Assembly: GCA_900541935.1 (NCBI GenBank)
Contig: UQLZ01000064.1
Location: forward strand, 1 to 11,108
Direction: 5' to 3'
Length of the DNA stretch: 11,108 bases
Source: an uncultured Prevotellaceae bacterium
GTDB lineage: Bacteria; Bacteroidota; Bacteroidia; Bacteroidales; Muribaculaceae
Positions within the stretch are counted from its first letter, which is position 1. Each line of letters starts with the position of its first letter. The notes under the pieces are model-generated. The model saw only the letters and a list, made by a program, of their open reading frames with translations, did not search any database and was not told the DNA's origin. Shown in pieces: positions 1 through 6,122 of this stretch. The translations under genes and the position numbers were made by a program.

Positions 1-229
1 AGGAAGAGCCTGGAATGTGAAAGTCATATCCTGATTACCTGTTTGAGGGTCGTATTCACCAAAGGAAACATCCCACCAGTCATACATACCTTCACCATCA
101 ACGTTTGTCATTTGCTCCATGCTATAGAATGAATTCATATTGAATGTGCAAGAACCACCTTCTGCAGGGATGCCGTCGTAAGTGTTTTTGCCGTTGCGTT
201 CAAATAACCAGTTGTTAGTAACACCAAGG
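1..229. repeat. Direct repeat copy A (3' part of the first paralog)
   Basis: Bases 1-55 are identical to 2857-2911. Bases 146-229 match 3002-3085 with two differences (at 178 and 207). Between these blocks (56-145) the copies differ at many, mostly silent, positions. This is coding DNA of the paralog pair, not a mobile repeat. The contig begins exactly at the first base of the 55-base identity. Confidence 0.9.
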
Positions 230-2163
230 TTAATTGCGTATCCGTGAGCATATAAACCACCACCAAATGTTAAGCCACTGCCATTTAGATAAGAGTCTTC
301 TCCGTCAACAATAAGGTGAACAATTGTATCGTATTCCTTCATTCCTAATTGCTCAGAAGCGAGGATTGTGCTTAGTGCAACATTATCTGTAGCGGCGTTG
401 CTTTCCAAAGACATTTCAATGTAAAGGGCAGTAGTTACAGTTAGGTCAACATCCTCTACCAATTCCCCGTCTTGTCTTTGTAAGAACATAATTGCAACAT
501 CATCGTTAGCAGCGATTTCTTCGCCAGAGCAAGTGCCTGTTGCAAGTATATTATCTGCGATAATTTGACCATTGTCATTCATTGGATAGATAGTCACTTT
601 CAACTTGCTTGCAGGATCCATCTTGTAGTTGCCAGATGTATTAACAAAGGCATAAACGTAAGATAGCATATATGGAACTTCTGGTTTAGGAACTATTGTA
701 CCTTGTCCTACCAAAGTTGAACTTTGTCCCATATTATTTGCTTGAATAATGCCTTGCCATGTTTCGCTCATAGTATTTCCGAATCCGAAAACGTCTGTTC
801 CGTATAGACCTGTTTCTTTAGTTGGTGCATACTTCAAAAGGCCGTCAATGTCATAGCATGCAGCACCCCAGAGGCGAGCAAGAGCACCTGTTGACTGGTC
901 GTATTCGTTATTGTTGCCGCCGGCACTTAGGTATTTAGTAGTAGAACTGAATGTTGTTGAAGGTGTTCCGTCAAGAGTAGCAGTTAGAGTCGGAGTTGTA
1001 AAAATTCCGAATGGGTATTTTGGAGCGACCAAGTTTTCAGTTTCGGCAAATAGAGTTCCACCGTCAGCAGATTCAGGGTCAGCATATTCCCAAGAGTAAC
1101 CGTTTGCCATCTTTGATGAGTTGTACCAAGTAACTTCATTGAATGCAGGGTACAAGCCAATAACGTTTGTCAGGTTATATCCATCGTTAGACAAACCGAT
1201 TGGCATCAAGTTTGCAGGATCTTCGAAACTTGCTATAGGTGAAACTTTGCCGATAAGAACGTCGTCAATGCACATAGATTCACCAGATTGGCCAACATAG
1301 CGGAATGCAACCTTAACGGATTTGCCAACATAGTCCTTCAAATTGATAAGAACAGGAATATATGGGTGGTTCATAGACATGGCATCGTTCCACAATTCGT
1401 CATCTGTATATTTCATAGCGTCTTCCATAACGTCCCAAACCTTTGTCCAGTTTGCTCCGTTGTCGGAAGAAATAAGAACTTCAAGGATGTTGTTTTTGCC
1501 AGTGAAGTCAAAAGAAGTCATATTCATACGAGTCCAAGCCGGGCTATATGACAAGTAGAAGTTCAAATAAGAGCCATCAGGAACGGTAACAGCAGGAGTT
1601 ATCAACCATTCGTCTTGCGCTTCTTCAACAATACCTTGATCAGCATTAGCAATGCTAACTTGCACTCTTGCCATATAATTTCCTGAGTTAGGAGCGGTGA
1701 AAGTACCGCCAGTTGTTTCCCAAGTAAGATTCATTAATTGAGAATCAGCACCAGGAGCAACATGAGCAGGAGTTGTTTTGGATACGTCTTGCCAGTTTGC
1801 AGGAATCCAGTCGTATGCAGTTCCGTCATATCCTTCAAAACCTTCATCTATGGCAGCATCTGTAGATGCGTATAGTTTGCCTGAAGATTTAACGCGAGCA
1901 GGTAGTTTTGAGTTTTTTCCTGCGAGCCTTTTAGCAATGAGGCCGTTGCTCATCTTAAACAATTCAACCTCTTGTCCGTTTGAAGTTTTATAAGAACCTA
2001 ATTTTTTAACAGGCATAGCCTTATTGGCTTTAACTGTCATTCTTGCGAGTTCTGCCTTTACAGGAGCAGTTTCCAATTTAGGCATTTCCATTCTTGCTGG
2101 AGCCTGTGCCCCTGCAAGTCCGGCTGTTAATGCCAACGCTGAGATAAGTAATGTTCTTTTCAT
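1..2163 (-). CDS. Secreted protein with cleaved-adhesin (choice-of-anchor J) domain, 3'-truncated by the window edge
   Basis: The frame is open from an ATG at 2161-2163 to the left edge, 721 codons with no stop, so the C-terminus is missing. Residues 1-20 form a signal peptide (MKRTLLISALALTAGLAGA, then Gln). Residues about 106-305 resemble the cleaved adhesin / choice-of-anchor J beta-sandwich seen in gingipain adhesins: FEG near 109, DEWLITPAV, VLISSDNGANW, LINLKDYVGK, VAFRY and IDDVLIG at 299-305. Residues about 306-721 align with residues 71-474 of the neighbouring 578-residue protein, including GYSWEY.DPES and GVTNNWLFERNGKNTYDG. By that alignment roughly 104 residues are missing, which in the paralog include a T9SS sorting domain, so surface or extracellular secretion by T9SS is inferred. 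In the family the J domain is thought to bind carbohydrate or protein ligands; the role of the shared core is unknown. It follows its paralog in tandem but has its own promoter. Confidence 0.85.
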   Translation of the reverse strand, partial: MKRTLLISALALTAGLAGAQAPARMEMPKLETAPVKAELARMTVKANKAMPVKKLGSYKTSNGQEVELFKMSNGLIAKRLAGKNSKLPARVKSSGKLYASTDAAIDEGFEGYDGTAYDWIPANWQDVSKTTPAHVAPGADSQLMNLTWETTGGTFTAPNSGNYMARVQVSIANADQGIVEEAQDEWLITPAVTVPDGSYLNFYLSYSPAWTRMNMTSFDFTGKNNILEVLISSDNGANWTKVWDVMEDAMKYTDDELWNDAMSMNHPYIPVLINLKDYVGKSVKVAFRYVGQSGESMCIDDVLIGKVSPIASFEDPANLMPIGLSNDGYNLTNVIGLYPAFNEVTWYNSSKMANGYSWEYADPESADGGTLFAETENLVAPKYPFGIFTTPTLTATLDGTPSTTFSSTTKYLSAGGNNNEYDQSTGALARLWGAACYDIDGLLKYAPTKETGLYGTDVFGFGNTMSETWQGIIQANNMGQSSTLVGQGTIVPKPEVPYMLSYVYAFVNTSGNYKMDPASKLKVTIYPMNDNGQIIADNILATGTCSGEEIAANDDVAIMFLQRQDGELVEDVDLTVTTALYIEMSLESNAATDNVALSTILASEQLGMKEYDTIVHLIVDGEDSYLNGSGLTFGGGLYAHGYAINLGVTNNWLFERNGKNTYDGIPAEGGSCTFNMNSFYSMEQMTNVDGEGMYDWWDVSFGEYDPQTGNQDMTFTFQALP
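1249..1848 (-). other. Cleaved-adhesin / choice-of-anchor J-like domain within the first secreted protein
   Basis: These codons (residues about 106-305) give the usual order of J-domain landmarks: an N-terminal FEG, a W-rich stretch, D-x-WLITP, a beta-strand ending SSDNGANW, L-x-NL-x-x-Y-x-GK, VAFRY, and the closing IDDV. The paralog next door has no equivalent: its sequence goes from KALPVKK (61-67) straight to KVS (71-73). The domain call is by motif recognition only. Confidence 0.7.
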
Positions 2164-2229
2164 AAACTAAATATAATAAGTTAAGTTTGAAATTTTTATA
2201 ATACAGACACTTTTAGTCTTGTTTTTTCG

Positions 2230-2260
2230 CAAATATATATTCTTTATTTAATATTTGCAA
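2230..2260 (-). promoter_or_regulatory. Bacteroidetes-type promoter of the first secreted-protein gene
   Basis: Read on the minus strand, TATATTTG (2230-2237) fits the -7 consensus TAnnTTTG. A TTGC lies upstream (2257-2260), with 20 bases between TTG and the -7 box. The same layout recurs at 4344-4374, 9734-9764 and 10419-10449. The predicted RNA would have a leader of about 60 bases. Confidence 0.7.
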
Positions 2261-2490
2261 CTTTAAACGGCTTTTTCGCTAAAAATTTTCAAAATATGGT
2301 GTGCTTTTCTTCAGAGATGTTATAAATTGCGATAATAATGAAAATTATTAATGGTATTTTGGTGTTATCTTATAAATTTTTACTGTAGTTCGGGTTGTAA
2401 TTGTAAATTGTTAGAAATGAATCAGAAGTAGTTGGTGTCTGATTAATAGTAGAGATAGATGTTTTCAATTCCTATTTGACATTGTAGATA
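2261..2490. other. AT-rich intergenic stretch with no gene seen
   Basis: This is the centre of the 378-base gap between the two paralogs. Stops are frequent in all frames. The only structure noticed is an all-AT inverted repeat at 2333-2350 (seven pairs around GAAA), too weak to call. The flanks hold the promoter at 2230-2260 and the terminator at 2492-2521. Confidence 0.6.
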
Positions 2491-2491
2491 T

Positions 2492-2521
2492 AAAAAAAGG
2501 AACGCATAGCGTTCCTTTTTT
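2492..2521 (-). terminator. Intrinsic terminator of the second secreted-protein gene
   Basis: A perfect seven-pair GC-containing stem (2499-2505 with 2509-2515, loop ATA) is extended by an A run at 2492-2498 facing a T run at 2516-2521. On the minus strand this gives a stem followed by seven U, starting 20 bases after the stop codon. Its symmetry would also let it stop plus-strand transcripts. Confidence 0.9.
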
Positions 2522-2541
2522 CAGTTATATGAAATTTTAAA

Positions 2542-4278
2542 TTACTTCATGACTTTAACAACAGTGTTGTCGTTGAAGCGAACAACGTAAAGACCCTTAG
2601 CAAGGTTTGCAGCAGGGATAACCGCAGTACCGTCAAGGTTAGCAGAAGCAACTAATTGACCAGATACGTTGTACACCTTAACAGCGTCAGCAGCAGTTGA
2701 AGATACTACGAAGTTACCGTCAACAACTTGTGCAGAACTTGCAGAAGTTTCAACGCTTTCAACGCCACCGTTGCGAAGTTGAGACATGTAATATTGAACC
2801 TCAGCAACACCCGGAGTAGAAACGCGAGCCATGCAGCGACGGTCATCAACACCTTCAGGAAGAGCCTGGAATGTGAAAGTCATATCCTGATTACCTGTTT
2901 GAGGGTCGTATGCGCCAAATGAAACATCCCACCAGTCGTACATGCCTTCGCCGTCAACATTTGCCATTTGTTCCATGTCGTAGAGGGAGTTCATGTTGAA
3001 AGTGCAAGAACCACCTTCTGCAGGGATGCCGTCATAAGTGTTTTTGCCGTTGCGTTCAAATAGCCAGTTGTTAGTAACACCAAGGCTCATAGTGAATCCA
3101 CGCATTCTTTGACCTGTTTTAGTTTGAAGAGCACCAGCATTGAAGAATGATTCTTTACCGTCAATGATTAAGTGCATAACAGAAAGTTCTGGTTCGTCAA
3201 AGCCGTCTGCATCAGTACCCCAAACCATGAATGCATTGATTTGGTCTTGTGCAGATGATTTGCCTAATGTTAATTCTACGTAAATAGAAGTATTGATTGA
3301 TAAGTCAACCATTTCAGTCAATTCGCCTTCTTTTCTTTCAAGAGCAAACATTGCAGTTTTCAAGTTGCCTTCTACTGTAAAGAAGTCAGAACCAGTTACA
3401 GTGCTTGTAGCCAAAGGTTCAGAACTGATTACATTGTCATCAGAAACAGAGTAAACAGCAAGGTTAAATTCACTTGTTGGATCGAATGAAGTAACTAATG
3501 TGTTAACGAAAACGTATGAAAGCATATAAGGAACTTCCGGTTTTGCGTAGATTGTACCAAAACCAACAGGATTTACCTCTTTTGCTTGCAAAAGTGGAGC
3601 CAAAGAAACCCATGCTTGTTTAGAAGTGGCACCCAAACCCATTGCTGCTTCTGCAGCGAAGTTGTTTTTATTGGAGAGAGCACCAGCGATGTCATAAGTA
3701 CAGCCACCCCAGTATCTCATAGTGCCTTGATCTTCACCATCTTGATTGGCACCAACAAGCAATTTGTTATATTTTTGTTGGTATGTTTGAGATTGACCGC
3801 CAACAGTTGCAGACAAAGTTGGAGCATTCATAATAGTCATAGGGTATTCAGGAGCAACCAAGTCTGTTTCTTCAGAGAAAAGTGTTCCTGTACCATCTTG
3901 AGATTCCGGATCTTGGTATTCCCAAGAGTATCCTGTAGCACCTTCAGAATTATTTTTCCATGTAATATTCTGGTAAGCAGGGTAAAGACCTAAGTTTGTG
4001 TTCAAATTATAGAAGTCATGAGATAGACCTACATTGAAAACGTTAGCAGGCTTTAGATAACTAACTTTAGCACCTTCTTTTTTAACTGGAAGAGCTTTGC
4101 CAGCAGCAACCAATTGGTTTTCTCCAACTAATTTAACGAAGTTGTTGTTTTTCAACTTAACATTTGTAACATTTGCCTTAACTGCAGCATTCTGTACCTT
4201 TGGCATTTCCATCATCGTCTGTGCATTTGCAAGACCAGCAGATAGAGCCAATGCTGAAATGAGTAATGTTTGTTTCAT
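2542..4278 (-). CDS. T9SS-secreted protein of unknown function (short paralog)
   Basis: The 578-residue product starts with a signal peptide (residues 1-19, cleavage predicted at NA|Q, fitting the Bacteroidetes tendency for Gln at +1). It ends with a T9SS type A sorting domain at about 506-578 (VYNVSGQLV, GLYVVRF and VVKVMK), which in known cargos directs export through the type IX machinery and cell-surface anchoring. The core at about 71-474 is shared with the product of 1-2163, including GYSWEY.DPES near 117-126, KPEVPYMLSY and NWLFERNGKNTYDG. No catalytic motif was recognised. Unlike its paralog it has no cleaved-adhesin domain: KALPVKK at 61-67 is followed almost directly by the core. 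The gene has its own promoter and a strong terminator, so it is probably a single-gene unit. The T9SS assignment is firm; the function is unknown. Confidence 0.92.
   Translation of the reverse strand: MKQTLLISALALSAGLANAQTMMEMPKVQNAAVKANVTNVKLKNNNFVKLVGENQLVAAGKALPVKKEGAKVSYLKPANVFNVGLSHDFYNLNTNLGLYPAYQNITWKNNSEGATGYSWEYQDPESQDGTGTLFSEETDLVAPEYPMTIMNAPTLSATVGGQSQTYQQKYNKLLVGANQDGEDQGTMRYWGGCTYDIAGALSNKNNFAAEAAMGLGATSKQAWVSLAPLLQAKEVNPVGFGTIYAKPEVPYMLSYVFVNTLVTSFDPTSEFNLAVYSVSDDNVISSEPLATSTVTGSDFFTVEGNLKTAMFALERKEGELTEMVDLSINTSIYVELTLGKSSAQDQINAFMVWGTDADGFDEPELSVMHLIIDGKESFFNAGALQTKTGQRMRGFTMSLGVTNNWLFERNGKNTYDGIPAEGGSCTFNMNSLYDMEQMANVDGEGMYDWWDVSFGAYDPQTGNQDMTFTFQALPEGVDDRRCMARVSTPGVAEVQYYMSQLRNGGVESVETSASSAQVVDGNFVVSSTAADAVKVYNVSGQLVASANLDGTAVIPAANLAKGLYVVRFNDNTVVKVMK
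2857..3085. repeat. Direct repeat copy B (inside the second paralog)
   Basis: This is the second copy of the segment at 1-229, in the same orientation and 2856 bases away. It encodes the part of the protein with GVTNNWLFERNGKNTYDG through to TFTFQALP. Confidence 0.9.
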
Positions 4279-4343
4279 AAGAAAAGTATAATTTTTTTAA
4301 ATAAATTTGTTAACAATCTTAATATGTGAGATTATTTTCTTTG

Positions 4344-4374
4344 CAAATTTAAACAAGAAAATCATATCTTGCAA
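4344..4374 (-). promoter_or_regulatory. Bacteroidetes-type promoter of the second secreted-protein gene
   Basis: On the minus strand the -7 box is TAAATTTG (4344-4351), with TTGC (4371-4374) upstream and 20 bases between TTG and the -7 box. The distance to the ATG at 4278 is similar to that in the paralog (about 66 bases). The rest of the 270-base gap 4279-4548 is AT-rich and, apart from the terminator at 4486-4525, shows nothing else. Confidence 0.7.
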
Positions 4375-4485
4375 TAAAATCTAAGAAAAATGCTATAAAT
4401 TTTTAGTGGAATTAGTCAATTTGATTGAAAAATTAAAAAATAGGCAAAATATTATTCTTTGTTTTCTTTTTTTTGTATCGTAATG

Positions 4486-4525
4486 AAAAAAGCGGTGTGT
4501 CAGAATCTGATTCTGATTCACCGCT
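4486..4525 (-). terminator. Intrinsic terminator of the nuclease gene
   Basis: The outer stem is AGCGGTG (4491-4497) with CACCGCT (4519-4525). After a 2x2 internal loop, the inner stem is TCAGAA (4500-4505) with TTCTGA (4511-4516) around a five-base loop. An A run at 4486-4490 becomes the U tract on the minus strand. It starts 23 bases past the stop codon. Confidence 0.9.
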
Positions 4526-4548
4526 TCTTATATGCTCTATAAATTCGC

Positions 4549-5334
4549 TTATTTATATTCCGGGTCGTAGATTGAGTTCAGAACGTCAGCGAGGCGAATA
4601 CCTCCGTAAAGTAGTTGCTGTTCAATTATAGGGCGAGCAAATCGCAGATAATCATAACTGACTTTTGTTCCGTCAGGAGTCTGGTCATAGACCATTGTTG
4701 CATAGTGGAAAGTTTCTTTAGCCCAGTCATCAGGAGTTTTTCCACATAGAACCTTTACTGCTTCCTTACTAAGTCGGTCAATTTGCTGTTGCCATTCTGT
4801 ATAGCTCCAGTTGTGAACGCTTTCAACGAGGTCTGTATCCCAGATGCCGTGGAGTTTTCGGTCGCGTCCGAAATATTTGACATATACCTTGTTGCCTCCA
4901 AGGTCACTGAGGTGCCCCATGTGCATTGGCTGGTGAATGTCACCGGCAAGGTGTATAATCATTTTCAAAGCAAGAGCCTCTTCTTCGCTTGATAGTTTTT
5001 TGCTTTTCAGTTTGGTTATCTGCTCATTAATGGCAGTAACAACATCACCTTTAGGGTTAAGAGACATGTCTTCATATTTTATACCGGCATCGATGTTTTT
5101 ATAGTGCCAGGTTTTAGAGTATGAGTATTGTGGCGTGTTGCTCGCATCGTCAAGCCAGTTGGCATAATATACCATTGATTTTCCGTCAAGTGCAGATTCT
5201 ACTGCTGCTTTTGTTGTTGGCGTTAGATGATTTTCTGCAATATAGGCAACAACATCGTGTCCCTTTTGCCCCCAAGCAAAGCCCGCAAATACTGTGAGCA
5301 GTGCTAATGCTGATAGGAAGATTCTATTTTTCAT
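4549..5334 (-). CDS. Secreted S1/P1-type zinc-dependent nuclease
   Basis: The 261-residue product has a hydrophobic signal peptide (1-20) ending at A20|W21. All nine zinc ligands expected of the S1/P1 (phospholipase C/P1 nuclease) fold can be placed: W21, H26, D62, H77, H128, D132, H138, H162 and D166, in the contexts WGQKGH, NWLDD, WHYKNID, IHLAGDIHQPMH and LHGIWDTD. Family members are trinuclear-zinc enzymes that cut single-stranded DNA or RNA, and often 3'-mononucleotides, giving 5'-phosphates. This one would act in the periplasm or outside the cell, possibly in nucleotide scavenging (inference). The length is normal for bacterial members. It lies 70 bases downstream of the DUF4923-like gene on the same strand, and that gap holds no convincing terminator, so the two may be co-transcribed. 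Confidence 0.93.
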   Translation of the reverse strand: MKNRIFLSALALLTVFAGFAWGQKGHDVVAYIAENHLTPTTKAAVESALDGKSMVYYANWLDDASNTPQYSYSKTWHYKNIDAGIKYEDMSLNPKGDVVTAINEQITKLKSKKLSSEEEALALKMIIHLAGDIHQPMHMGHLSDLGGNKVYVKYFGRDRKLHGIWDTDLVESVHNWSYTEWQQQIDRLSKEAVKVLCGKTPDDWAKETFHYATMVYDQTPDGTKVSYDYLRFARPIIEQQLLYGGIRLADVLNSIYDPEYK

Positions 5335-5361
5335 AAGTGTTTTAGAGATTTATAATTTCTG

Positions 5362-5392
5362 CAATATTCGCAAAAAATATTGAATTTGCAAA
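5362..5392 (-). promoter_or_regulatory. Weak promoter candidate and palindrome upstream of the nuclease gene
   Basis: A perfect seven-pair AT-rich inverted repeat (CAATATT 5362-5368, AATATTG 5376-5382) sits in the 70-base gap. It overlaps a poor -7 match (GAATATTG, 5362-5369 on the minus strand) placed 19 bases from a TTTG at 5389-5392. No U tract follows, so it is not a good terminator for the upstream gene. It could be an operator, a weak promoter or chance. Confidence 0.25.
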
Positions 5393-5404
5393 ATTTTTGG
5401 AATC

Positions 5405-6052
5405 TTATGGAATTACTTTAGAGCCAGTTTGTTTTTCGAATTTTAAGCCGATGCAAATTTGTTCGTACTGGTCAAGCATATTGGCAAGTTTTTCTACTGA
5501 TGAAGAGAAAGAGCCTACTTTCTTTACTATTTCAAGCATTTTTTTGACATCGCTTGCCATTGACAGTATTTTACCGGATTTACGGAAATATACTGTAATA
5601 TCTCTTTCTTTTCCAAGTTTAGAGGTTATTTTGCTTCTACCTAACTTTAGACTAAAGGACTCATCACTATTTGGAGTGAGTTTGCCTTTTATGGATTTCC
5701 CGCTGATGATAAATTCAACATTTCCTTCTTTGTCAATGGTCATTGATGAATTTTCTAGACCAAGTTTTGTGAAGTAAGGTTTCAATTTTTTTTCAGCGGT
5801 TGCAGAAGCGGCAGCTCCGCCAGCCTTTCCGAGTATTTCATCTGATTTGAAAACTACAGCGGGACCTGTTGTTTCCCATTCTCCAGACAAGTCTTTGATT
5901 GTCAGACTGTCTTTTGATATGATATTTCCGAGAACGTTGGAAATATCGTCGCCAGAAATTTTTCCGAATAAGTCTTTTAAAGAATCTGCTTTACAAACAT
6001 TTACAAATGTAATGCAAAGCATAAGTGATAGTAATAGTTTTCTTGTTGTCAT
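5405..6052 (-). CDS. Exported DUF4923-like (lipocalin-like) protein
   Basis: The 215-residue product begins with a signal peptide (1-22, cleavage likely after CKA). C20 lacks a proper lipobox, so it is probably not a lipoprotein. The middle has the pattern I associate with DUF4923, a Bacteroidetes family of predicted lipocalin-like folds: LSGEWETTGPAVVFKSDEIL at about 55-74, AGGAAASATAEKKLKPYF at 77-94, then alternating beta-strand-like stretches (SMTIDKEGNVEFIISG, FSLKLG, DITVYFRK) and a C-terminal helical part with LSMASDVKKMLEIVKKV. No enzyme function is known for the family, and no catalytic residues were seen. It is transcribed divergently from the argE-like gene and may be read together with the nuclease gene downstream. 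The family call rests on remembered motifs, not a search. Confidence 0.8.
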   Translation of the reverse strand: MTTRKLLLSLMLCITFVNVCKADSLKDLFGKISGDDISNVLGNIISKDSLTIKDLSGEWETTGPAVVFKSDEILGKAGGAAASATAEKKLKPYFTKLGLENSSMTIDKEGNVEFIISGKSIKGKLTPNSDESFSLKLGRSKITSKLGKERDITVYFRKSGKILSMASDVKKMLEIVKKVGSFSSSVEKLANMLDQYEQICIGLKFEKQTGSKVIP

Positions 6053-6076
6053 TGTTACATTTGGTTTAAACTATTA

Positions 6077-6084
6077 CAAAGTTA
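6077..6084 (-). promoter_or_regulatory. -7 box for the DUF4923-like gene
   Basis: TAACTTTG on the minus strand matches TAnnTTTG exactly, 24 bases from the ATG. No TTG is found at the expected 19-20 base distance upstream, so the promoter is less certain than the others in this window. Confidence 0.5.
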
Positions 6085-6087
6085 TGA

Positions 6088-6095
6088 TAATTTTG
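6088..6095 (+). promoter_or_regulatory. -7 box for the argE-like gene
   Basis: TAATTTTG on the plus strand matches TAnnTTTG. A TTTG at 6060-6063 is the only -33 candidate, but its spacing of 24 bases is long. The box lies three bases from the -7 box of the divergent gene. A second exact TAATTTTG occurs at 6128-6135, inside the 5' end of the reading frame. Confidence 0.5.
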
Positions 6096-6122
6096 TGATG
6101 AACGGTAGTTTATCCGCCGAAA

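Noticed and set aside
2333..2350. Inverted repeat TAATAAT-GAAA-ATTATTA between the paralogs
   Set aside because: It is all AT, in AT-rich DNA and not next to a gene end or promoter; likely by chance.
1..3085. The 55-base and 84-base repeats as a mobile element or attachment site
   Set aside because: They are in-frame coding segments at the same position in two homologous genes and have no inverted ends or target duplication.
3586..3993. Plus-strand open frame of 135 codons
   Set aside because: It lies wholly opposite the T9SS protein gene, has no signal or family features, and its cysteine- and serine-rich composition is typical of an antisense shadow.
5362..5382. Palindrome read as a terminator for the DUF4923-like gene
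   Set aside because: It contains no GC pair beyond the outermost one and has no U tract after it on the minus strand.
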